DNA of 38,579 bases from Pseudomonadota bacterium (lineage in GTDB: Bacteria > Pseudomonadota > Alphaproteobacteria > Rhodospirillales > Magnetospirillaceae): NCBI GenBank assembly GCA_021798485.1, contig JAJZGK010000006.1, forward strand, positions 1 through 38,579, given 5' to 3'. Position 1 is the first letter of the stretch. Each line of letters begins with the position of its first letter. Below the pieces are notes generated by a model that made no database searches, was not told where the DNA came from, and worked only from the letters and a program-made list of their open reading frames with translations. The translations under genes were made by a program, and so were the position numbers. This document shows, one piece after another, positions 32,905-38,579 of this stretch.

Positions 32905-33930
32905 TTATTCGAAGTCGTCCAGGCCCAGCAGCGAGCGGGCGAAGGCGCGGGCCTCGAAGGGGCGCAGATCATCGGCGGCTTCGCCGATGCCGATGGCATG
33001 CACCGGCAGGCCGAACTTTTCCGCCAGGGCCACCAGCACGCCGCCGCGCGCCGTGCCGTCCAGCTTGGTCAGCACCAGGCCGGTCACCTCGGTCATGCTT
33101 TTGAAGATTTCCACCTGGCTGTGGGCGTTCTGGCCCACGGTGGCATCCAGCACCAGCAGAATATCATGGGGGGCGCTGGGATCCTGCTTGCGGATCACCC
33201 GCACCACCTTCTGCAGTTCGGCCATAAGGTCGGTCTTGTTCTGCAGCCGTCCGGCGGTATCGATCAGCAACAGATCGTCCTGGCGGCTTTGCGCCTCCTG
33301 CAGGGCCTCGAAGGCCAGGCTGGCGGCATCGGCGCCCTGGCCGCGGGCGATCACCGGGCAGCCGGTGCGCTCGCCCCACACCTTCAGCTGTTCGACGGCG
33401 GCGGCGCGGAAGGTGTCGCCGGCGGCCAGGCTGACCGACAGGCCCTGATCGCGGAAGGTTTTGGCCAGCTTGCCGATGGTGGTGGTCTTGCCCGAGCCGT
33501 TCACCCCCACCATCAGCACCACATGGGGTTTGCGGGCGGGGTCGGGGCGGAGCGGCACCGCCACCGGGGCCAGGATGGCGGTGATATCCTCGGCCAGGGC
33601 CTCGCGCACCTCGTCCGAGGTGACTTCCTGATCGAAGCGGGTTTTGGCCAGGGCCTGGGTCACGCGCCGGGCGGTGGCGGTGCCGAGGTCGGCGGTGATC
33701 AGCAGATCCTCCAGGTCCTGCAGGGCCTCCTCGTCCAGCTTGCGCTTGGTGAAAAGGTCGCTCAGGCCCTGGGTCAGCCGCGAGGAGGAGCGGCTTAGGC
33801 CGGCGCGCAGGCGGGCGGCCCAGCTGGGTTTGGCCGGCGGCGGCGGCGCTTCGGCGGCGGCCGGAGCCGCGGCCTTGCCGCCCATCAGGCGGCCCAGCCA
33901 GCCGGTTTTGGTCTCGCCGTTGTCGCTCAT
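32905..33930 (-). CDS. ftsY: FtsY, signal recognition particle receptor
   Basis: A 341-residue SRP-GTPase that docks Ffh-ribosome complexes at the inner membrane for cotranslational insertion. After a short Ala/Pro-rich N-terminal linker it has the N domain (about 40-125) and G domain with GVNGSGKTTTIGKLA, DTFRAAA, DTAGR and TKLDGTARGG. The start overlaps the mtaB stop by 4 bp (ATGA), so translation is coupled. ATG 33930 is used because the longer frame runs through mtaB. The partner ffh lies at 38193 in the other orientation. Confidence 0.97.
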   Translation of the reverse strand: MSDNGETKTGWLGRLMGGKAAAPAAAEAPPPPAKPSWAARLRAGLSRSSSRLTQGLSDLFTKRKLDEEALQDLEDLLITADLGTATARRVTQALAKTRFDQEVTSDEVREALAEDITAILAPVAVPLRPDPARKPHVVLMVGVNGSGKTTTIGKLAKTFRDQGLSVSLAAGDTFRAAAVEQLKVWGERTGCPVIARGQGADAASLAFEALQEAQSRQDDLLLIDTAGRLQNKTDLMAELQKVVRVIRKQDPSAPHDILLVLDATVGQNAHSQVEIFKSMTEVTGLVLTKLDGTARGGVLVALAEKFGLPVHAIGIGEAADDLRPFEARAFARSLLGLDDFE

Positions 33931-35177
33931 TCCTGGCACTCCCCCTGCAATTGGCCGTCGTTCACCGCGATGATGCGCGCCGCAACGATGGCGCCCTCGG
34001 CGGCGGGCTGGGAGAGTCGCACCGGAAGGTAATGTTGGCAATGGCCGAAACCGGGTTTTTCCACCAGCACCAGGGCGGTGTGGCCCAGCCGGGCCTGCTG
34101 GAAGGCGGCCATGGCCGCCTCGCCTTCGGCGCGCAGGCGGGCGGCGCGCTCCTTGATGGCGGCCTTCGCCACCTGCGGCATGCGGGCGGCCGGGGTGCCG
34201 GGGCGCGGCGAATAGGGGAAAACATGCAGATGGCTGAGCCCGGCCTCGGTCACCAGCCGCAGGCTGTTCCCGAACATCTCTTCGCTTTCGGTGGGGAAGC
34301 CGGCGATGATGTCGGCGCCCAGGGCCAGATCGGGGCGCAGGGCGCGCAGGCGGGCGGCCAGATCCAGCACGTCGGCGCGCAGATGGCGGCGCTTCATGCG
34401 CTTCAGGATCATATCGTCGCCGGCCTGCACCGAAAGGTGGATATGCGGCATCAGGCGCGGTTCCTCGGCGATCAGCCGCAGCAGATCGTCATCCAGACCC
34501 ATGGGGTCGAGGGAGGACAGGCGCAGGCGCGGCAGCTCCGGCACCTGGGCCAGCAGGCGGCGCACCATCTGCCCCAGGCCGGGCCGGCCGGGCAGATCGC
34601 CGCCGTAGGAGGCGATATCCACCCCGGTCAGCACCACCTCGCCGTAGCCGGCCTGGGCCAGGGTGCGCACCTGTTCGACGATGCGGCCCATGGGGGTGCT
34701 GCGGTTGGGGCCGCGCCCGAAGGGGATGATGCAGAAGGTGCAGCGGTGATCGCAGCCCTGCTGGATTTCGACGAAGGCGCGGGCCCGGCCCTCGAAGCCC
34801 GAGATCAGATGCCCGGCCGTATCGCGCAGGGCCATGATATCGGTGACATGGATGCGGTCCTCGGCGGGGGTGAGGTAGCTTTCCGCCTTCATCTTTTCGG
34901 CATTGCCCATCACCTGGTCCACTTCCGGCATGGCGCCGAATTTGGCGGGATCGATCTGGGCGGCGCAGCCGGTGACCACGATGCGGGCTTCGGGGTGCTC
35001 GCGCCGCAGCTTGCGGATGGCCTGGCGGGCCTGGCGTTCGGCCTCGCCGGTCACGGCGCAGGTGTTGACGATGATGGTGTCGTCCCAGCCCGCCGCCTTG
35101 GCGTGGCTGCGGATCACCTCGGATTCGTAGCTGTTCAGGCGGCAGCCGAAGGTGACGACGTCGGGCTCCTTGCTCAT
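33927..35177 (-). CDS. mtaB: MtaB, tRNA N6-threonylcarbamoyladenosine (t6A37) methylthiotransferase
   Basis: A 416-residue radical-SAM methylthiotransferase that turns t6A37 into ms2t6A in ANN-decoding tRNAs. The N-terminal UPF0004 domain carries its cluster cysteines (FGCRLNSYESEV, NTCAVTGEAERQ, VVTGCAAQ), the radical-SAM motif is CDHRCTFCIIPFGRG near residue 145, and a TRAM-type RNA-binding domain closes the protein. Both ends overlap neighbours by 4 bp (ATGA): dapF upstream and ftsY downstream. ATG 35177 starts the known N-terminal domain; longer forms would run through dapF. Confidence 0.96.
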   Translation of the reverse strand: MSKEPDVVTFGCRLNSYESEVIRSHAKAAGWDDTIIVNTCAVTGEAERQARQAIRKLRREHPEARIVVTGCAAQIDPAKFGAMPEVDQVMGNAEKMKAESYLTPAEDRIHVTDIMALRDTAGHLISGFEGRARAFVEIQQGCDHRCTFCIIPFGRGPNRSTPMGRIVEQVRTLAQAGYGEVVLTGVDIASYGGDLPGRPGLGQMVRRLLAQVPELPRLRLSSLDPMGLDDDLLRLIAEEPRLMPHIHLSVQAGDDMILKRMKRRHLRADVLDLAARLRALRPDLALGADIIAGFPTESEEMFGNSLRLVTEAGLSHLHVFPYSPRPGTPAARMPQVAKAAIKERAARLRAEGEAAMAAFQQARLGHTALVLVEKPGFGHCQHYLPVRLSQPAAEGAIVAARIIAVNDGQLQGECQE

Positions 35178-36022
35178 GGCAGCAGCAGCGGGTCGAGGGT
35201 GCCGGCGAAGGCCAGGCTGGCCGGGCCGGTCATCAGCACGTGGTTGTCGTCGCGCCAGTGGATGTGCAGGCTGCCGCCATCCAGAATCACCTCGGCGGCG
35301 CGGCCGGTGAGGCCGCGCCGGGCGGCGGCCACCAGGGTGGCGCAGGCGCCGGTGCCGCAGGCCTGGGTGATGCCGGTGCCCCGTTCCCAGACCCGCATGC
35401 GGATACGGTCCGGCGCCAGGATCTGGGCGAACTCCACGTTGGTCTTCTGCGGGAACAGCGGGTGATGCTCCACCTGGGGGCCGAGACCGGCCACATCGGC
35501 GGTTTCGGCATCGGTGACGAAAAACACGGCGTGGGGGTTGCCCATGCCGACGCCGCAGGGAGCCTCCAGGCCGCCGATGGCCAGGGGCAGGCGCAGGCTG
35601 TCGGTGCCCTGGGCCAGGGGAATGTCGCGCGCCTCCAGCCGGGCCGGACCCATATCGACGCTGTAGAGGCCGCCTGCCGCCGCCTCGGCCGTCAACAGGC
35701 CGGACACGGTTTCGATCACGGCGCGGCTGCCGCCGCTTTCGGTCATCAGCAGGCGGGCCACGCAACGGGTGGCGTTGCCGCAGGCCCCGGCCTCCGAGCC
35801 GTCGTTGTTGTAAAGGGCCATGAAGACATCGGCACCGGCCTGGCGCGGCGGCAGGAGCACCACCAGCTGATCGAAGCCGACGCCGCGATGGCGGTCGCCG
35901 ATGCGGCGCACGCTGTCGGGGCTTAGGGCAAGCGGCCGGCTGCGGGCGTCGAGCACGACGAAATCGTTGCCCAGCCCGTGCATTTTCAGGAAAGAGCGGC
36001 CTTGCGGCATCAGGGTCTGCAT
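35174..36022 (-). CDS. dapF: Diaminopimelate epimerase
   Basis: A 282-residue DapF that interconverts LL- and meso-diaminopimelate for lysine and peptidoglycan synthesis. The two catalytic cysteines are present in EAGACGNATRCVA (near residue 80) and TQACGTGACATLVAA (near residue 230). The family opening FLKMHGLGNDFVVLD begins at residue 11. The ATG at 36022 has no clear ribosome site; in-frame ATG 36010 is an alternative and translation may be nearly leaderless. It heads the dapF-mtaB-ftsY operon. Confidence 0.95.
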   Translation of the reverse strand: MQTLMPQGRSFLKMHGLGNDFVVLDARSRPLALSPDSVRRIGDRHRGVGFDQLVVLLPPRQAGADVFMALYNNDGSEAGACGNATRCVARLLMTESGGSRAVIETVSGLLTAEAAAGGLYSVDMGPARLEARDIPLAQGTDSLRLPLAIGGLEAPCGVGMGNPHAVFFVTDAETADVAGLGPQVEHHPLFPQKTNVEFAQILAPDRIRMRVWERGTGITQACGTGACATLVAAARRGLTGRAAEVILDGGSLHIHWRDDNHVLMTGPASLAFAGTLDPLLLP

Positions 36023-36059
36023 AGGCGGGTTATATGGGGAGCCTGCGGCGAAAGTCCAG

Positions 36060-36086
36060 CGGGAAGCGGGGCGGCCCCGCTTCCCG
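36060..36086 (-). terminator. Strong hairpin between the flavodoxin-like gene and dapF
   Basis: A perfect 12-bp stem (CGGGAAGCGGGG / CCCCGCTTCCCG) with a 3-base loop, 9 bp after the stop of the flavodoxin-like gene. No T run follows on the minus strand, so termination may be partial or Rho-assisted. Confidence 0.5.
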
Positions 36087-36094
36087 TCCGGGGG

Positions 36095-36661
36095 TTACTT
36101 ATGGAAGCGCAGGGTGGTGGCGGCCACGCGGGCGCCCAGCACCTCGGCGGTTTTGAGATCGGCGGCGGGCGGGGCCAGTTCGGCCGGCTGATCGGCGTTG
36201 CTCTGGGCCATGGCGCCCAGGAAGCTGCCCAGACGGTTCAGATCCTCGACGCTGCCCTGGGAATTGTTGTTGCCGGGCAGGATGTCGAGGCCGGTCCAGA
36301 TCATGCCGTGCTGGGCGGCGAACACCGCCAGCTGGATCAGCGTGTTCAGCTTATCGCCCGACTGGCTGGCCGAATTGGTGAAGCCGGCGGCGATCTTGTC
36401 CTTCCAGGCGCGCGCGTACCAGGCCTTGGAGCTGGCGTCCATGAAGGTTTTGAAGGGGCCGGACACGCCGCCCATATAGGTGGGCGAGCCGAAAATGATG
36501 CCCTGGGCCTGCTCCAGGGTTTGCCAATGCTGTTCGATCTGATCGACCGGCACCAGCACGGCCTTGGCGCCGGCCACGCTGTCCACGCCCCGGGCCACGG
36601 CGGCGGCCTGGCGGGCGGTGTGGCCATAGCCGGAATGATAGACGACGGCGATCTCAACCAT
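36095..36661 (-). CDS. WrbA-like flavodoxin family NAD(P)H:FMN/quinone oxidoreductase
   Basis: A 188-residue flavodoxin-fold protein. The phosphate-binding loop YHSGYGHTARQ near residue 8 and the FMN-ring loop GSPTYMGGVSGPFK near residue 58 are clear; KDKIAAGFTNSASQSGDK near residue 87 is typical of WrbA-like proteins. Such enzymes reduce quinones or other electrophiles by two electrons. ATG 36661 has AAGGAG 8 bases upstream. The Rrf2-type regulator gene lies directly upstream on the same strand, and dyads with TGTAA/TTACA ends occur in front of both genes, so the regulator probably controls both. Confidence 0.9.
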   Translation of the reverse strand: MVEIAVVYHSGYGHTARQAAAVARGVDSVAGAKAVLVPVDQIEQHWQTLEQAQGIIFGSPTYMGGVSGPFKTFMDASSKAWYARAWKDKIAAGFTNSASQSGDKLNTLIQLAVFAAQHGMIWTGLDILPGNNNSQGSVEDLNRLGSFLGAMAQSNADQPAELAPPAADLKTAEVLGARVAATTLRFHK

Positions 36662-36681
36662 GATGCTCTCCTTGTGGGTGT

Positions 36682-36706
36682 TGTAACGGTAAGTGTGACA
36701 ATTACA
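36682..36706 (-). promoter_or_regulatory. Candidate Rrf2 operator before the flavodoxin-like gene
   Basis: TGTAA (36682-36686) and TTACA (36702-36706) flank 15 bases, 21 bp upstream of the ATG. The half-sites match those of the dyad before the regulator gene (37197-37217), though with a longer spacer. Confidence 0.45.
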
Positions 36707-36751
36707 TTTCAGGGCAAAGCCCTTATGTACATTTCAGGGCAAACTCTTATG
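36703..36751. repeat. Imperfect 25-bp tandem duplication at the rrf2 stop
   Basis: TACATTTCAGGGCAAA occurs at 36703-36718 and 36728-36743, each followed by a CTTATG-like end. The right unit contains the TAA stop of the regulator gene. The duplication adds one unit to the spacer between the two genes. Confidence 0.7.
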
Positions 36752-37178
36752 GCGCCAGGCGGGCCCGGATGCTGGCGGCGATATCGGCCAGGGTGGTCCG
36801 TTGCAGCTCCCGGTCCCGCGCCGCCTCGGCCCGGTCGAGGATGTCGGTGAGGATGGGGCGGATATTGGCCCCCACCGGGCAGGCGGGATTGGGCTCCTGC
36901 TGCGGCAGCGGCGGTCCTTCGTCCTCGTCCACCGCGCGGGAAATATCCAGCAGGGTGATGGCGGCGGCCTCCTTGGCCAGGGCCGAGCCGCCGCTGGTGC
37001 CGCGCTGGCTTTTCACCAGCCCGGCCTTGCCCAGGGCCGACAGCAGCCGCCGCACCACCACCGGATTGGTGTTGACGCTTTTGGCGATCCAGTCGCTGGT
37101 GGCGGGCGGATCATCCCGCCGCAGCGTCAGCACCGCGCAAACATGAACGGCAACGGCGAAACGGCAATTTCTGGCCAT
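36747..37178 (-). CDS. Rrf2-family transcriptional regulator
   Basis: A 143-residue winged-helix regulator of the Rrf2 family. The helix-turn-helix (SDWIAKSVNTNPVVVRRLLS) and wing (LVKSQRGTSGGSALAK) cover residues 28-70. The C-terminal half has one Cys in NPACPVGANI near residue 100, not the three-Cys cluster of IscR or NsrR, so it likely senses redox or electrophiles by thiol chemistry as YwnA-like members may. A strong sigma-70 promoter and a dyad overlapping its -10 lie upstream (37197-37233), which suggests autoregulation. Confidence 0.88.
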   Translation of the reverse strand: MARNCRFAVAVHVCAVLTLRRDDPPATSDWIAKSVNTNPVVVRRLLSALGKAGLVKSQRGTSGGSALAKEAAAITLLDISRAVDEDEGPPLPQQEPNPACPVGANIRPILTDILDRAEAARDRELQRTTLADIAASIRARLAP

Positions 37179-37196
37179 GAGGCTCCCCGGGCAGCA

Positions 37197-37233
37197 ATGT
37201 AATCATAGTGGTTACATATACCGTCCCTGTCAA
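37197..37233 (-). promoter_or_regulatory. Sigma-70 promoter and dyad operator of the Rrf2 gene
   Basis: On the minus strand TTGACA (37233-37228), 17 bp, then CACTAT (37210-37205). A perfect inverted repeat ATGTAA-N9-TTACAT (37197-37217) covers the -10, so a bound protein would block RNA polymerase. It is 19 bp upstream of the ATG. Confidence 0.7.
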
Positions 37234-37242
37234 GCGATCACC

Positions 37243-37381
37243 TTGGTTTTTATATGTCCGCTCAAGCGCCGGGCGCTGGCGTTCCGCCAGCTTGGCTAAT
37301 CCTCGCTTATGCCTGCGCTGCCGCTCCGGCAACGCTGCGGCGCGCGAGGGCGCGCCAGTTACCGGCTGTGCCGGTTCCCCT
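37243..37381 (-). repeat. Family-B intergenic repeat, copy 3 (inverse orientation)
   Basis: Reverse-complement relative to copy 2: it runs from the TAG stop of the DUF6306 gene to the TATAAAAACC end near 37243. The core hairpin arms are GCTGGCG (37275-37281) and CGCCAGC (37285-37291), different in sequence from copy 2 but still fully paired. Confidence 0.8.
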
Positions 37382-37802
37382 ATGCGATCTCCAAGGCTAA
37401 TCGCTGGGCTTCGGTGACGTTGACGAGGTGGGTGGCGTGCATTTCGCGTAAGGAGGCCTTGAGGTCGGGGTCGGCGATATGCTCCAGCCGTTCGGCCAGC
37501 CGCCGGGCCACCCAGGCCTGGCCGCGCACCAGCAGGTCGAGGCGGGCCGGCCAGTCGGGCAGGGCGGTGATGGCGGCGAAGAAATCGCCGGTGGCGCTGC
37601 TGGGGGTGCCGCCCAGGCGGGTGATTTCACGCGACAGCAGCACGCAATAGCGGGCCTCGTCGCGGGCCAGGGCGGGCAGGGCGCGGGCCAGGGCCGGCGG
37701 CGCCTCCTCAAGCTCGAACAGGCGCAGGGCTTTGGCCCCGGCCCGTTCGCATTCCAGCATCAGGTTGAGAAAATCGAGAAGGTCGTCGGTGTCGGTGGTC
37801 AT
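37380..37802 (-). CDS. DUF6306 ferritin-like protein
   Basis: A protein of about 140 residues, all-helical, with LLDFLNLMLECERAGAKAL near the start and LARDEARYCVLLSREITRLGGTPS in the middle. This pattern fits DUF6306, a ferritin-like family without known function; the Glu and Asp-Glu residues could bind metal. ATG 37802 is chosen because a TATAAT box at 37816-37821 would start transcription near 37809, after the in-frame ATG at 37811. Translation may then be nearly leaderless. A family-B repeat starts at its stop codon. Confidence 0.8.
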   Translation of the reverse strand: MTTDTDDLLDFLNLMLECERAGAKALRLFELEEAPPALARALPALARDEARYCVLLSREITRLGGTPSSATGDFFAAITALPDWPARLDLLVRGQAWVARRLAERLEHIADPDLKASLREMHATHLVNVTEAQRLALEIA

Positions 37803-37815
37803 GAGGGGCATCGCT

Positions 37816-37821
37816 ATTATA
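37816..37821 (-). promoter_or_regulatory. Consensus -10 box before the DUF6306 gene
   Basis: A perfect TATAAT on the minus strand, in a GC-rich setting. The -35 region is weak. Its closeness to the start codon implies a very short leader. Confidence 0.5.
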
Positions 37822-37904
37822 TAGGGTGTGGCTGTCGGCTCCAGTATGCCCCGGCGCGGCGCGGCGGCTTTGATCCTGGATAAGCCGATTGCCCTGTTTG
37901 ATGG

Positions 37905-37990
37905 GCGTCCCTCAAGCGCCGGGCGCTGGCGTACCGCCAGCCTGGCTTACGCGCGAACGCTCGCGCGGGCGCTCAATGCGCCATCGCGCC
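37905..37990 (-). repeat. Family-B intergenic repeat, copy 4 (partial)
   Basis: CTCAAGCGCCGGGCGCTGGC, then GCTGGCG/CGCCAGC arms (37925-37931, 37935-37941) and a GCGCTCAATGCGCC end. It lies in the 381-bp gap between the DUF6306 gene and ffh. The rest of this gap holds a candidate ffh promoter and no gene that I can support. Confidence 0.7.
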
Positions 37991-38059
37991 GAAGACGGTG
38001 TGGTGTAAAACAACACCCACGCGTTCATCCGATTGCCCTGGCCGGAACGCAACAAATCA

Positions 38060-38089
38060 TTGACTCGCGGCGGCGCGGCGGCGTACAAC
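38060..38089 (+). promoter_or_regulatory. Candidate sigma-70 promoter of ffh
   Basis: TTGACT (38060-38065) and TACAAC (38084-38089) with an 18-bp spacer match the consensus at 5 of 6 and 4 of 6 positions. It would give a leader of about 100 bases before the ffh ATG. Confidence 0.45.
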
Positions 38090-38192
38090 CCCATCCTCTC
38101 AGTCATCTGGGAACGTTCCGCCTCCGAGGAGGCCGGCTGGTCCGCGAGGGTTCGCGCACCGGCCTGCACTGTCGTTTGGATCACGAGGTCTT

Positions 38193-38579
38193 ATGTTCGA
38201 GAGTTTGAGCAGCAAGTTAGGCGATGTCTTCGAGCGGCTGAAAAAGCGCGGCGCGTTGACCGAAGCCGACGTCTCTGAGGCGCTGCGCGAGGTGCGCGTG
38301 GCCCTGCTGGAGGCTGATGTTGCCCTCTCGGTGGTCAAGGACTTCATCGCCAAGGTCAAGGAACGCGCCGTCGGCCAGGATGTGGTGCGCAGCATCACCC
38401 CCGGCCAGATGGTGGTGAAGATCGTTCACGATACCCTGGTGGAAACCCTGGGCGCGGCCGAGGACATCAATCTGGTGGGCGTGCCGCCGGTGCCGGTGCT
38501 GATGGTCGGTCTGCAGGGCTCGGGCAAGACCACGACCTCGGGCAAGATCGCGCTGCGGCTGCGCGGCAAGGAGCGCAAG
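38193..38579 (+). CDS. ffh: Ffh, signal recognition particle protein (N-terminal part)
   Basis: The first 129 residues of Ffh (SRP54); the gene continues past the right edge. The N domain starts MFESLSSKLGDVFERLKKRG and contains ALREVRVALLEADVAL. The G domain begins with VGLQGSGKTTTSGKIA, the P loop, near residue 105. Ffh binds 4.5S RNA and signal sequences and delivers ribosomes to FtsY, which is encoded nearby on the other strand. ATG 38193 follows a weak GAGG site. Confidence 0.96.
   Translation, partial: MFESLSSKLGDVFERLKKRGALTEADVSEALREVRVALLEADVALSVVKDFIAKVKERAVGQDVVRSITPGQMVVKIVHDTLVETLGAAEDINLVGVPPVPVLMVGLQGSGKTTTSGKIALRLRGKERK

Overview
The window is high-GC chromosomal DNA from a nitrogen-fixing alphaproteobacterium, most likely a Rhodospirillales member of the Magnetospirillum/Phaeospirillum type. 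The reasons are alphaproteobacterial nif gene order and proteins, sigma-54/NifA promoter signals, a bacteriohemerythrin, a dapF-mtaB-ftsY operon next to ffh, and several short palindromic intergenic repeat families. The genus is inferred, not proven. No rRNA, CRISPR array, integrase or complete insertion sequence is visible.

Layout. (1) 1-5683 is the end of a nitrogen-fixation cluster: nifN (partial), nifX, a DUF269 gene, fdxB, a nifQ-like gene without its metal-binding cysteines, an outer-membrane protein gene behind a ModE-like operator, then a NifA site and a sigma-54 promoter driving an intact nifQ, an A-type Fe-S carrier and nifV. (2) 5684-8960 is a lower-GC accessory island on the minus strand. 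It holds a three-gene, translationally coupled ABC-three-component (ABC-3C) conflict system with its own promoter, and both flanks carry fragments of one chromosomal repeat. (3) 9086-12593 has ahpC-ahpF peroxide defence, then a protein built from degenerate Hpt and receiver domains and a 96-residue stand-alone chemoreceptor signalling hairpin. (4) 12868-16151 (minus) is mprF with a VirJ/AcvB-domain gene, a lysyl-phosphatidylglycerol synthesis and turnover pair. (5) 16307-20732 has apaG, folE and two tandem TrkH potassium transporters. (6) 21002-27169 has a SPOUT RNA methyltransferase, a zinc-less MDR oxidoreductase, a sigma-54-driven small gene plus hemerythrin, a hybrid histidine kinase and a DUF4405 membrane protein. 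(7) 27321-30147 has tRNA-Ala(CGC), gap and pgk. (8) 30475-38579 has an OafB-like acyltransferase, a small Ser/Ala-rich protein, ftsY-mtaB-dapF, a flavodoxin-like protein with an adjacent Rrf2-type regulator, a DUF6306 protein and the start of ffh.

How the genes work together. The nif segment covers FeMo-cofactor supply: NifQ for Mo, NifV for homocitrate, NifN/NifX for cofactor assembly, FdxB for electrons. A Mo-responsive operator in front of an outer-membrane protein lying between the two nifQ genes suggests a link between Mo uptake and cofactor synthesis. The ABC-3C island is a self-contained conflict system of a computationally described but experimentally little-characterised class.

Two dispersed repeat families lie between genes. 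Family A has about 131-bp elements with TATACC-type inverted ends (12653, 20740, 22651, 30366). Family B has hairpin modules with compensatory arm changes (17581, 27503, 37243, 37905). Several copies begin at or within a few bases of a stop codon, and long G tracts occur in the same spacers.
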